This document shows positions 1 through 7,143 of a stretch of DNA of 46,359 nt, one piece after another. Both the position numbers and the translations under genes were made by a program. Under the pieces are notes generated by a model. That model was not told the origin of the DNA. It did no database searches and was given only the letters and a program-made list of their open reading frames with translations. Each line of letters opens with the position of its first letter. Position 1 is the stretch's first letter. Source of the stretch: Bog-756 sp035534835 (GTDB taxonomy: Bacteria > Actinomycetota > Acidimicrobiia > Acidimicrobiales > RAAP-2); NCBI GenBank assembly GCA_035534835.1, contig DATLRE010000027.1:1-46359 (forward strand), in the 5' to 3' direction.

Positions 1-307
1 GGAGCGCGGGGACGAAGGCGAGTGCGGCCAGCGTGAGTGCCGCGCCGGCGGCGAGCAGGACGTGCAGGCGCTGCCCGCACACCCGGACCACGCCGAGCGG
101 TCCGTCGGCGGTGAGGGCCAGGAGACCGAGGACGATCCCGAGGGCGATGAGGATCCCACCCCGCCCCACGTGGACGGACTGGGTGACGAGCAGGAAGGCG
201 ACGCCGAGCTCCAGGACCTGGAGGGCCCAGAACGGGATGCGCCAGCGCGGAAGCGGTCCGCGTCCGGCACCTGCGCCGGTCCGGGCGTCCCGGGCGTCCG
301 GCGGCAC
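1..307 (-). CDS. Partial integral membrane protein of unknown function
   Basis: An open frame begins at a GTG at 307, 13 bases downstream of the tatA stop, and runs off the window edge, giving about 102 residues. After a basic, proline- and glycine-rich N-terminus (about 25 residues) come three hydrophobic stretches (near residues 28-42, 48-62 and 80-100) separated by short charged turns, so this is a multi-pass membrane protein. I do not recognise the family. Codon third positions are strongly G/C, as in neighbouring genes, which supports a real gene, but there is no good Shine-Dalgarno sequence before the GTG, so the start is uncertain. Its position suggests cotranscription with tatA; no functional link can be claimed. 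Confidence 0.55.
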   Translation of the reverse strand, partial: MPPDARDARTGAGAGRGPLPRWRIPFWALQVLELGVAFLLVTQSVHVGRGGILIALGIVLGLLALTADGPLGVVRVCGQRLHVLLAAGAALTLAALAFVPAL

Positions 308-320
308 GGTGGAGGTGCGT

Positions 321-617
321 TCAGGACGTGGCGTCCGCGTTGCCGTCCGCGGCGGATGGCGCCGGTGCGGGCGCGGGCGCCTGGACGACCTGCGGGGTGG
401 CCTCGGCCAGTGGGGTGGCCTCGGCCAGTGGGGCGGCCGCCGGTGCACCGGACTTGGTGTCGCCGCTGGCGCCCTCGTCGAGGCCCTTCTTGAATTCCTT
501 CTGCGCGGAACCGAGCGATCGGGCCAGCTTCGGGATCTGCGTGGACCCGAAGAGGACGACGGCGATCACGATCAGGACGATGATGCCCTGCTCGCCGAAG
601 AGTTCTGCTGGTGCCAT
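321..617 (-). CDS. tatA: Sec-independent protein translocase subunit TatA
   Basis: TatA forms the membrane pore component of the twin-arginine translocation system, which exports folded proteins. The 98-residue product has the family layout: a short extracytoplasmic N-terminus, one transmembrane helix (about residues 9-24), the conserved FG hinge (VLFGSTQIP), an amphipathic helix (KLARSLGSAQKEFKKGLDEG) and a disordered Ala/Pro-rich tail containing a short duplicated PLAEAT motif. The ATG is preceded by AGGGGAG at 7 bases, a strong ribosome site. tatC and tatB are not in the window; tatA alone is common in actinobacteria. TatA and TatB are hard to tell apart, but the short amphipathic helix and the FG motif favour TatA. 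Confidence 0.93.
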   Translation of the reverse strand: MAPAELFGEQGIIVLIVIAVVLFGSTQIPKLARSLGSAQKEFKKGLDEGASGDTKSGAPAAAPLAEATPLAEATPQVVQAPAPAPAPSAADGNADATS

Positions 618-647
618 GACGTGTCTCCCCTAATTGCCTGCTGTGGA

Positions 648-660
648 CAGGTTAGACCTG
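648..660. promoter_or_regulatory. Short palindrome upstream of tatA
   Basis: CAGGT-TAG-ACCTG is a perfect inverted repeat with a 3-base centre, lying 31 bases upstream of the tatA start codon, in the region where the tatA promoter should be. It could be an operator or part of a promoter. No regulator is known for it, and a 5-bp-arm palindrome can occur by chance. Confidence 0.3.
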
Positions 661-686
661 GACGGACGGCGCCGCTGCGCAGGCAC

Positions 687-702
687 CCGGGGACGTCCCC
701 GG
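687..702 (-). terminator. Hairpin downstream of the CopD-like gene
   Basis: CCGGGG-ACGT-CCCCGG is a perfect 16-base palindrome that can form a 6-bp GC stem with a 4-base loop. It starts 19 bases beyond the stop codon of the minus-strand gene at 721-1161 and ends before the tatA promoter region. No T-run follows, as is common for terminators in high-GC actinobacteria, so termination activity is inferred from structure and place. Confidence 0.45.
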
Positions 703-720
703 ACCGCCCCGGGCTCCCGT

Positions 721-1161
721 TCAGCCGGCGAGGAAGACGCCCAGGCAGAGGGCGACGACCGAGGCCAGGGCCCCGACGGCCCCCCACACGGCGAGGCCCA
801 CCTTCGAGGTGGACCGCTGGTGCAGGAACACCCCCACCCCGGCGATCACCACGAACGTGATCTTGATGCCGAGCACGGCGTTCCAGGTCGACGACGCGTG
901 GCGGGCGTCCACGGCCTGGATGTTCCAGAGTCCGGTGACGACCAGGACGGCGTAGGCCGGCCACAGGAGCCACGCGAGCGCCCGGGCCGCCTTCTTCGGA
1001 GCGTCGTCACCGAGGCCCCGGATCGTCGGGAGCAGCCCGACCATGGTGAACTGCCCGCCCACCCACAAGGTGGCGGCCAGCACGTGGAGGATGAGGCGGA
1101 ACCCGTCCAGCCCGGAGGAGAGCGTGGGAACGGCGGCGGCGAGCACGGGGGCCGGGTGCAT
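721..1161 (-). CDS. CopD/DUF2269-like small integral membrane protein
   Basis: A 146-residue protein with four predicted membrane helices. The first helix contains the LHVLAATLWVGGQF signature seen in CopD-domain and related small membrane proteins, where the histidine and the WVGG turn are conserved. The middle has the typical WPAYAVLVVTGLWN segment, followed by KITFVVIAGVGVFLHQ. Such proteins sit in the cytoplasmic membrane; some are linked to copper handling or haem-type binding, but no metal ligand set is clear here. It lies between the crotonase gene (stop at 1171 but start on the far side) and tatA, all on the same strand, with a hairpin after it. The function is not established. Confidence 0.75.
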   Translation of the reverse strand: MHPAPVLAAAVPTLSSGLDGFRLILHVLAATLWVGGQFTMVGLLPTIRGLGDDAPKKAARALAWLLWPAYAVLVVTGLWNIQAVDARHASSTWNAVLGIKITFVVIAGVGVFLHQRSTSKVGLAVWGAVGALASVVALCLGVFLAG

Positions 1162-1170
1162 GCCCGCCGG

Positions 1171-1932
1171 CTACCGGCCCGTCCAGTTGGGCTCGCGCTT
1201 CTCGGCGAAGGCGACGGCGCCCTCCATGGCGTCGGCCGACCGGCCGATCTCGCCGAAGACGGCGTCGTTGATGCCCCAGGCCTCCGACTCCGGCAGCTCG
1301 CCGGCCTGCTTCATGACCTGCTTGGACAGGCGGACGGCGAGCGGTGCGTTCTTGGCGATGCGCTCGGCCAGGGCGAGGGCCTCACCCATCAGCTGGTCGG
1401 CCGGGACGACCCGGTTGACGAGGCCGATCTGCAGGGCGCGCTCGGCGCTGATGGGCTCGCCGGTCAGCGCCATCTCGAGGGCGATGGCCTGGGGGATGCG
1501 CTTCGGCAGGCGGATGAGGCCGCCCGCCCCGGCCACCAGGCCGCGGGCCACCTCGGGGATCCCGAACTTGGCGTGGTCGGCCGCCACCACCAGATCGCAG
1601 CTGAGCATGATCTCGCACCCGCCGGCCAGCGCCGAACCGTTGCAGGCGGCGATGAGGGCCTTCGGGAAGTCGCGCTTGGTGATGCCGCCGAAGCCCTTGT
1701 CGGTGATGGGGAACTCGCCCGTGGCGAAGGCCTTCAGGTCCATGCCAGCCGAGAACGCCTTGTCGCCGGCCGCGGTGAGCACCACGACCCAGACGTCGTC
1801 GTCGGCCTCGATCTCGTCGAGTGCGGTCGACAGCGCCGTGGCCGTGGCCAGGTTGATGGCGTTGCGCGCCTCGGGGCGGTTGATGGTGAGGATCTCGATG
1901 TGATCCTGGCGCTCGCGGAGCAGTTCGGACAT
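1171..1932 (-). CDS. Enoyl-CoA hydratase/isomerase (crotonase family)
   Basis: The 253-residue product is a full-length crotonase, an enzyme that hydrates trans-2-enoyl-CoA in beta-oxidation. It has the CoA-binding oxyanion-hole segments (AFSAGMDLKA and ACNGSALAGGCEIML) and both canonical acidic catalytic positions: Glu in GGCE and Glu in FGIPEVARG. That fits a genuine hydratase rather than a single-Glu isomerase or hydrolase. The ATG at 1932 follows GGGAGACCACC. The stop is 10 bases before the CopD-like gene and the thiolase-like gene ends 24 bases upstream, so the three are probably one transcript. Substrate cannot be deduced; the adjacent thiolase homologue points to an acyl-CoA pathway. 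Confidence 0.93.
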   Translation of the reverse strand: MSELLRERQDHIEILTINRPEARNAINLATATALSTALDEIEADDDVWVVVLTAAGDKAFSAGMDLKAFATGEFPITDKGFGGITKRDFPKALIAACNGSALAGGCEIMLSCDLVVAADHAKFGIPEVARGLVAGAGGLIRLPKRIPQAIALEMALTGEPISAERALQIGLVNRVVPADQLMGEALALAERIAKNAPLAVRLSKQVMKQAGELPESEAWGINDAVFGEIGRSADAMEGAVAFAEKREPNWTGR

Positions 1933-1955
1933 GGTGGTCTCCCGGTGACGAGGAT

Positions 1956-3491
1956 TCAGCGTTCCGCCAGACGGTAGCGCGGCTCGCCGGCCTGGACGAC
2001 CACGGAGCCGCCCACGAGACCGGGGACGTCGAGATCGCCCATGGCCGCCGTGACCCCGTCGTCGGCCGGGGAGAGGGCCATGTGACGTCCATCGGCCAGC
2101 CGGGCGAGGACCGGGGCGCCGGCGGCGGTGCCGTCGTTGTCCCGCCAGACGGTCGCCGCCACCACGGTGGCGGTCTCCGGGGCATCGAGCACCTCGGCCA
2201 CCTCGACGGCGGTCGCGTCGATGGCGGCCTGGGCCGCGGAGGTGTCCGCGCGCCGGAACCCGGCGGGCGGCGGGGTGGAGCCGTAGACGCCGAGCGCGTG
2301 CTTGGTGACGAACCAGCCGAGCCCGGTCGCCAGTCCGAGCCGCGTGCCCCCGCCGGTGTCCTCGCGCAGCAGGTCGCACAGGGTGGCGATGCCGTGGGTC
2401 GTGTAGTTGTTGCCCGGTCCCCCGAAGTAGGGGAGGCCGCCGGTGACGGTCAGTCCCCGTGCGTCGTCGGGGGCGATGCCGAGGGCGGCCGTGGCCAGCT
2501 GCACGGCGGACGGGAAGCACGAGTAGATGTCCATCCGGTCGATGTCGTCGACCCCGACCGGACCCAGGGCGGCCTCCGAGGCCGAGGCGAACAGGGCCGC
2601 GCCGGCGGCGGCGATGGCCGGCGAGCGGCCCGGGTCCGGGCGCTCCGACACGAAGCGCACGTCGACGGCCTCGGCGCCCGACCACACGAACACGGCCCGG
2701 TCGGCGACCCCCGCCCGGCGGGCGGCCGCCAGCGAGCAGACCACCAGGGCGGCGGACTGGTCGGAGCCGAGGAACGCGGTCATCCGCTTGGTGTACGGCT
2801 CGCAGACGATGCGGTTGTCGGGGGAGGGGGTGGCGATCTCCGCAGCCGAGCGTTCCTGGGGGAACCAGGCGAAGGGGTGGGCCGCCGCCACCGTCGTGAA
2901 GGGCGCCATCATCTCGCCGAGCACCGTGCGGTGGGCGGCGGCGTCGTGGCCGGCCCGCGCCGCCAGCACGCTCTCGAACAGCGGGTACACGTGCACGGGG
3001 GCGAGCAGGGCCGCGGCCAGCTCCGCCGGTCCGAACCCGGGGAGGGCGTCGCCCACGACGGTGTCGGCCGGCAGGTCGACCCGCCCCTCGTCGCGCGGGA
3101 GCCCCTGGGCGCGACGGGCCCGCGACGAGCGGATGGCCTCCGCCCCCGCCACGAGGGTCACCGAGAGCCTGCCGTCGGCGATCTCGGTGGCCGCCCGGTT
3201 CACCAGCCACTGGGGCGTGTTGCCCCCGACCGTCGTGACCTCGCGCACGACGTCGGGCCCGAGGCCCAGGCGGTCGGCCAGCTCGGTCGACGGGGCGGGC
3301 CCCGACTTGGTCATGACGTCGACGACGGTCAGCCGTTCGATCCGGTCCCGCAGGAGCGGCACGTCGGCCAGCGCCGCCTCGCACGCCCGGACCATCAGCT
3401 CGACCGGGTTCACCAGCGTGACGCGCTCGAGCGCCTGCCCCGAGGCGATGACGACGGGGATGCGTTCGGGGTCGATCGACGGTTGCGGCAT
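1956..3491 (-). CDS. Thiolase-like protein (TLP1 type), probable acetyl-CoA acetyltransferase homologue
   Basis: The 511-residue protein is longer than a standard thiolase (about 400) and resembles the mycobacterial thiolase-like TLP1 group, with an extra C-terminal beta-rich domain (about residues 410-511). Thiolase-fold signatures include VTLVAGAEA (residues 120-130) and GLPYFGGPGNNYTTHGIAT (about residue 350), with an invariant histidine. At the position where thiolases carry the nucleophilic cysteine the sequence reads VGGNTPQ, so the cysteine is missing; known TLP1 proteins likewise lack normal thiolase activity. The ATG at 3491 was chosen over an upstream one at 3761 because the latter extension is antisense to the GH1 gene start. 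The gene probably heads an operon with the crotonase 23 bases downstream. Confidence 0.85.
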   Translation of the reverse strand: MPQPSIDPERIPVVIASGQALERVTLVNPVELMVRACEAALADVPLLRDRIERLTVVDVMTKSGPAPSTELADRLGLGPDVVREVTTVGGNTPQWLVNRAATEIADGRLSVTLVAGAEAIRSSRARRAQGLPRDEGRVDLPADTVVGDALPGFGPAELAAALLAPVHVYPLFESVLAARAGHDAAAHRTVLGEMMAPFTTVAAAHPFAWFPQERSAAEIATPSPDNRIVCEPYTKRMTAFLGSDQSAALVVCSLAAARRAGVADRAVFVWSGAEAVDVRFVSERPDPGRSPAIAAAGAALFASASEAALGPVGVDDIDRMDIYSCFPSAVQLATAALGIAPDDARGLTVTGGLPYFGGPGNNYTTHGIATLCDLLREDTGGGTRLGLATGLGWFVTKHALGVYGSTPPPAGFRRADTSAAQAAIDATAVEVAEVLDAPETATVVAATVWRDNDGTAAGAPVLARLADGRHMALSPADDGVTAAMGDLDVPGLVGGSVVVQAGEPRYRLAER

Positions 3492-3615
3492 GGGGGCGTC
3501 CTGAGGGGGGTCGGCGTCGGGCGGGCCGGGTGGCCGCACGGTGCGGGAAGCTACCATCGCCACTCTGGGGAGGCCCCGTGGACGGGTCGTCCCCCGCCGA
3601 GGAGAGGGCGCGACG

Positions 3616-5106
3616 GTGGCGACACGGGACGAGGCAGCGGGAGCGGGGGTGCCGGCCGCGTCGGGCGACGGTCTCGTCCCGGACGGGTTCCTGCTGGGGG
3701 TGGCCACCGCCGGCTTCCAGGTCGAGGGAGGGTTCAACGGTCCGGGCCGTCCGGCCAACAACTGGCTGGCGTGGGAGCAGGTCGGACGGGTCGCCCCGTC
3801 GGGCGACGCCGTCGGGTTCTGGGAGGATCCCGGAGCGGCCCTCGACCGGGCGGCGGCACTCGGGTGCGACAGCTTCCGGCTGAGCGTCGAGTGGGCACGG
3901 GTGCTGCCCGACCGGGGCGGTGTCGACCGGGCCGCGCTCGACGGCTACCGGGCGATCGTGGAGGGGTGCGTCGAGCGGGGGCTCACCCCTCTGGTCACGC
4001 TCCACCACTTCACCCACCCGGAGTGGCTGGGCGCGGACCTGTGGCTGCGCCCGGACGCGCCGGCGCGCTTCGCGGCCTACGCGCGGGTGGTCGTCTCGGC
4101 ACTGGCGCCCTCGGTGCGCCACTGGGTCACCCTCAACGAGGTCAACGTCCTGGCGCTGATGACCTACGTGCTCGGCGCGTTCCCGCCGGGCCGCACGGGT
4201 GCGTTCGCCGATGCCGCGGTGGCCCTCGACAACCTGCTCTGCGCCCACGTGTTCGGGTACGACACGATCCGCGACGAGCGACCCGACGCCGTGGTCACCA
4301 CAAACAACGCCTGCCTCACGGTCTACGAGTACGACCGGATGCTGGTCGACCTGCTGCTCGCCCGGGGCCTCGGCATCGGACGCGGCGACCTGGACGCCTG
4401 GATCGCCGAGCGCCGGCGCCGGCACTACGCCCTGCTGCCCACGCCGGGGGTGGGCGAGGAGCTGCTGCGCCGGGCCGGGGCCCGCCTCGCCCCGTACGGG
4501 TCGACGGGCCGGCGCCGGCGGACGCCCCGCCGGGTCCTCGACGCCCTCGAGGCGAGCCCGCACGAGCGCACGCTCGACGTGCTGGGCGTCGACTACTACG
4601 ATCCCCTGGCCGCCCGCCACTTCCGGGTCCCCGGCCACCGGACCGCCGGCGGCCGGACGCCGGCGCCGGCCCGCGAGCTGTGGGACGACCCGCCCGACCC
4701 GGGCGGTCTGGCCCGGTGGCTCGGCGTGCAGCACGAGCTCGCGCCCGGCCTGCCCCTGTGGGTGGTGGAGAACGGGATGTGCAACCGGGTGCGCAACGGC
4801 CGGTCCTTCGGACGGCTCGACGGGTGGGACCGTCCCCGCTACCTGCGCGAGAACCTGGCCGCGGTGGTGTCGGCCGTCGGGTCCGGGGTCCCCGTCGAGG
4901 GGTACTGGCACTGGTCGCTGGTGGACAACTACGAGTGGGGCTCCTACGAGCCGCGCTTCGGCCTGCACGGGGTGGACCGGTCCCGCGGCCCGGGGGGCGG
5001 GACGTGGCTCGAGACCGACGCCATGGGACGGGACTCGGCCGGCGAGTACCGCCGGCTCATCGCCGGGCTCCGGTCGGGTGACCGGTCGGTGCTGACGGCG
5101 GGCTGA
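3616..5106 (+). CDS. Glycoside hydrolase family 1 (beta-glucosidase-like)
   Basis: The 496-residue protein is a family 1 beta-glycosidase, a retaining TIM-barrel enzyme cleaving beta-linked sugars. The N-terminal FLLGVATAGFQVEGG, LSVEWARVLP and LHHFTHPEW match the family. The acid/base Glu175 lies in TLNEV (most members have NEP) and the nucleophile Glu385 in VVENGM; YWHWSLVDNYEW and the C-terminal RFGLHGVD form the aglycone site. The start is GTG 3616, preceded by GAGGAGAGG; an upstream in-frame GTG at 3541 would add 25 poorly matching residues. There is no signal peptide, so it is cytoplasmic. It is divergent from the thiolase-like gene and convergent with DUF5522. The sugar substrate is unknown; the NEV variant is uncommon. 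Confidence 0.93.
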   Translation: MATRDEAAGAGVPAASGDGLVPDGFLLGVATAGFQVEGGFNGPGRPANNWLAWEQVGRVAPSGDAVGFWEDPGAALDRAAALGCDSFRLSVEWARVLPDRGGVDRAALDGYRAIVEGCVERGLTPLVTLHHFTHPEWLGADLWLRPDAPARFAAYARVVVSALAPSVRHWVTLNEVNVLALMTYVLGAFPPGRTGAFADAAVALDNLLCAHVFGYDTIRDERPDAVVTTNNACLTVYEYDRMLVDLLLARGLGIGRGDLDAWIAERRRRHYALLPTPGVGEELLRRAGARLAPYGSTGRRRRTPRRVLDALEASPHERTLDVLGVDYYDPLAARHFRVPGHRTAGGRTPAPARELWDDPPDPGGLARWLGVQHELAPGLPLWVVENGMCNRVRNGRSFGRLDGWDRPRYLRENLAAVVSAVGSGVPVEGYWHWSLVDNYEWGSYEPRFGLHGVDRSRGPGGGTWLETDAMGRDSAGEYRRLIAGLRSGDRSVLTAG

Positions 5107-5122
5107 CACCGCCGGGTCACGG

Positions 5123-5359
5123 CTACACCAGGTACGGGCAGTGCCGGCAGCCCTGGTGGCAGCACGTGCCGCGTCCGCCCAGGAAGTCGGCCGTCATCAC
5201 CCAGTAGCCGGTGGCGGGGTCGGAGTAGCCGGTGGCCCCGGCCCGTCGGGCGGCCCGGTGGGCGGCCAGGATGGCCTCGCGCCCCGGGTCGTCGGCGGCC
5301 AGCCGCGAGGGATGGGGCTCGTCGGGGCCGCGTCCGGCGAGGGGCTCCGTCCCGGTCAT
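5123..5359 (-). CDS. DUF5522 small cysteine-rich protein
   Basis: A 78-residue protein ending in a four-cysteine motif (Cys66, Cys67, Cys71 and Cys74 in RGTCCHQGCRHCPY). Before that it has the YSDPATGYWVMTADFLGGRG block that defines the small DUF5522 family, found as stand-alone proteins in many bacteria. The Cys spacing suggests a metal or Fe-S site, but the family has no assigned role. The gene starts 13 bases after the stop of the MFS exporter gene on the same strand, so it is probably cotranscribed with it. Its end lies 16 bases from the convergent GH1 stop, with no clear terminator between. Confidence 0.88.
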   Translation of the reverse strand: MTGTEPLAGRGPDEPHPSRLAADDPGREAILAAHRAARRAGATGYSDPATGYWVMTADFLGGRGTCCHQGCRHCPYLV

Positions 5360-5372
5360 CGCCGGGAGTCGG

Positions 5373-6995
5373 TCACCCGGCGTGTGCGGCGGTCGACCGT
5401 TCGTCCCCGCCCCCGGCGACCCCGCCTCCGGCGCCGGGGACGTCCCCGGCGTCCCCGCCCCACTCGCCCTCGTCCAGGCTCGGGACGAAGTCGCGCTGGC
5501 GGACCAGGAACAGGCAGCCGACGGCCCCGACGAGGGCCACCACGGCGGCGATCCCCATCAGGTGGTCGAAGGTCGACACGAAGCCGGACCGGTAGGCGCT
5601 CAGCAGGGCCGTTCGCGCCGACTCGACGGGGATGGCCGCCGCCGCCTGGCGCACGCCGCCCGAGGCCAGCGCCGAGCCCAGCTGGCTGCCGCCGTGGGCG
5701 AGGACGGCCTGCCCGGTGGGGGTGGACTGGAGCGAGGCGACCACGGCGGGCTTGACCTGGTGGACGAAGACCGCGCCCAGGCCGGCGATGCCGGTGGCGA
5801 TCCCGACCTGGCGGAAGGTGCTGGCCGTGCCGGTCGACATCCCGCTGCGCTCGGGGGGGACCACCGACACCGATGCCGACGCCAGCACCGGGTTGGTGAT
5901 GCCGATGCCGATGCCGCCGACCAGGAAGCCCGGGAGCAGGACCAGCCACGACGAGGTGGCCTGCACGTGCGACATGAGCTCGCAGCTCAGTGCCACGAGG
6001 ACCAGCCCGAGGCTCATCATGAACCGCGACTGCACCTTCACCGTCAGCTTCCCGGCGACGGGAGCGGCGAAGAAGGCCAGCATGGTCAGAGGCAGGAACC
6101 GGACACCGGCCTGGAACGGCGAGTAGCCGAGCACCGTCTGCATGTAGAGCGTCAGGTAGAGGAACATGGCGAAGATCGAGGCCGACAGGGTGAACGAGCC
6201 GAGCGAGACGCCGACCATCGCCGGGCGCCGGAACAGCCCGAGGTCCAGCATCGGATCGTCCTGGCGCCACTCGCCGACGACGAAGACGGCCATGAGCACG
6301 CCGGACCCGACCAGCATCGACACGATGGCGGTGCTGCCCCAGCCCTTGGCGTTGCCCTGGACCAGGGCGTAGACGAGGAGGAACAGCGACGCGGTGAAGG
6401 TGACGAATCCGAGCCAGTCGATCCGCCGACCGGTGGAGAACTTGGCGTTGTCGACCTTGGACAAGGTGATGACCACGGCGACGACGCCGATCGGGATGTT
6501 GACGAAGAAGATCCAGCGCCAGCCGATGCCGCTGGTGATGGCCCCGCCCACCAGCGGGCCGATGGCGACGGCCCCGCCCACCACGGCCCCGTAGACGCCG
6601 ATGGCCGTCCCCCGCTCCCGGCCCGAGAACGCCTGGGCGATCAGGGCGAGCGAGGTGGCGAACATGATGGCCCCGCCCACGCCCTGGGCGGCCCGGGACA
6701 GGTTCAGCATCAGGGGGGTGGTGGCCAGGCCGCAGGTCAGCGAGGCGAGGGAGAAGAGCACCAGTCCGATGGCGAACATCCCGCGCCGGCCGTACATGTC
6801 GCCGAGGACGCCCGCCGTGAGGAGGAACGCGGCCAGGGTGAGCGCGTAGGCGTCCACCACCCACTGGAGGTCGGCGAAGGAGGTGTGGAGGGCGGCCTGG
6901 ATGTCCGGCAGCGCCACGTTCACGACCGTGATGTCGAGCAGCAGCATGAAGGTCCCGAAACAGACGGCGATCAAGGTCCACCACTTGCGATCCAC
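5373..6995 (-). CDS. MFS drug exporter, DHA2 (14-TM, EmrB/QacA) family
   Basis: A proton-coupled multidrug-type exporter of 540 residues with 14 hydrophobic segments. Motif D1/C region LLLDITVVNVALP near the N-terminus, the loop 2-3 motif GDMYGRRG, and the motif C region GAVVGGAVAIGPLVGGAI are diagnostic of DHA2 proteins. A hydrophilic tail of about 50 residues follows the last helix (LVRQRDF onward). The GTG at 6995 is chosen because GCAGGGAGAG lies just upstream and the family's first helix begins immediately after; an ATG at 7079 would add 28 polar residues and overlap the promoter. It likely forms an operon with DUF5522. No dedicated regulator is adjacent and the substrate is unknown. Confidence 0.92.
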   Translation of the reverse strand: MDRKWWTLIAVCFGTFMLLLDITVVNVALPDIQAALHTSFADLQWVVDAYALTLAAFLLTAGVLGDMYGRRGMFAIGLVLFSLASLTCGLATTPLMLNLSRAAQGVGGAIMFATSLALIAQAFSGRERGTAIGVYGAVVGGAVAIGPLVGGAITSGIGWRWIFFVNIPIGVVAVVITLSKVDNAKFSTGRRIDWLGFVTFTASLFLLVYALVQGNAKGWGSTAIVSMLVGSGVLMAVFVVGEWRQDDPMLDLGLFRRPAMVGVSLGSFTLSASIFAMFLYLTLYMQTVLGYSPFQAGVRFLPLTMLAFFAAPVAGKLTVKVQSRFMMSLGLVLVALSCELMSHVQATSSWLVLLPGFLVGGIGIGITNPVLASASVSVVPPERSGMSTGTASTFRQVGIATGIAGLGAVFVHQVKPAVVASLQSTPTGQAVLAHGGSQLGSALASGGVRQAAAAIPVESARTALLSAYRSGFVSTFDHLMGIAAVVALVGAVGCLFLVRQRDFVPSLDEGEWGGDAGDVPGAGGGVAGGGDERSTAAHAG

Positions 6996-7067
6996 GGTCT
7001 CTCCCTGCTCCGTCCGCCGACTGTCCCTCGCCCCGACCGGCACCGCGCCGCCGACCTTCGTCCGGCA

Positions 7068-7096
7068 TGTATAGACCATGGGTCCCGGCCCGGCAA
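7068..7096 (-). promoter_or_regulatory. Probable sigma-70-type promoter of the MFS gene
   Basis: On the minus strand, TTGCCG (7096-7091) and TATACA (7073-7068) are separated by exactly 17 bases. The expected transcription start is near 7061, giving a leader of about 65 bases before the GTG at 6995. The AT-rich patch stands out against very GC-rich surroundings. Confidence 0.5.
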
Positions 7097-7143
7097 CGGA
7101 CCGTCGGCGCGAGGGCCACGCCCGTGGCTGGGCGTACGCTCGT

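Noticed and set aside
1171..5109. A 1312-codon minus-strand open frame running through the GH1 gene into the thiolase and crotonase genes
   Set aside because: Most of it is antisense or out of frame to well-recognised proteins and is Arg/Pro/Gly-rich. Only its last 253 codons are the real crotonase. Long empty frames are expected at this GC content.
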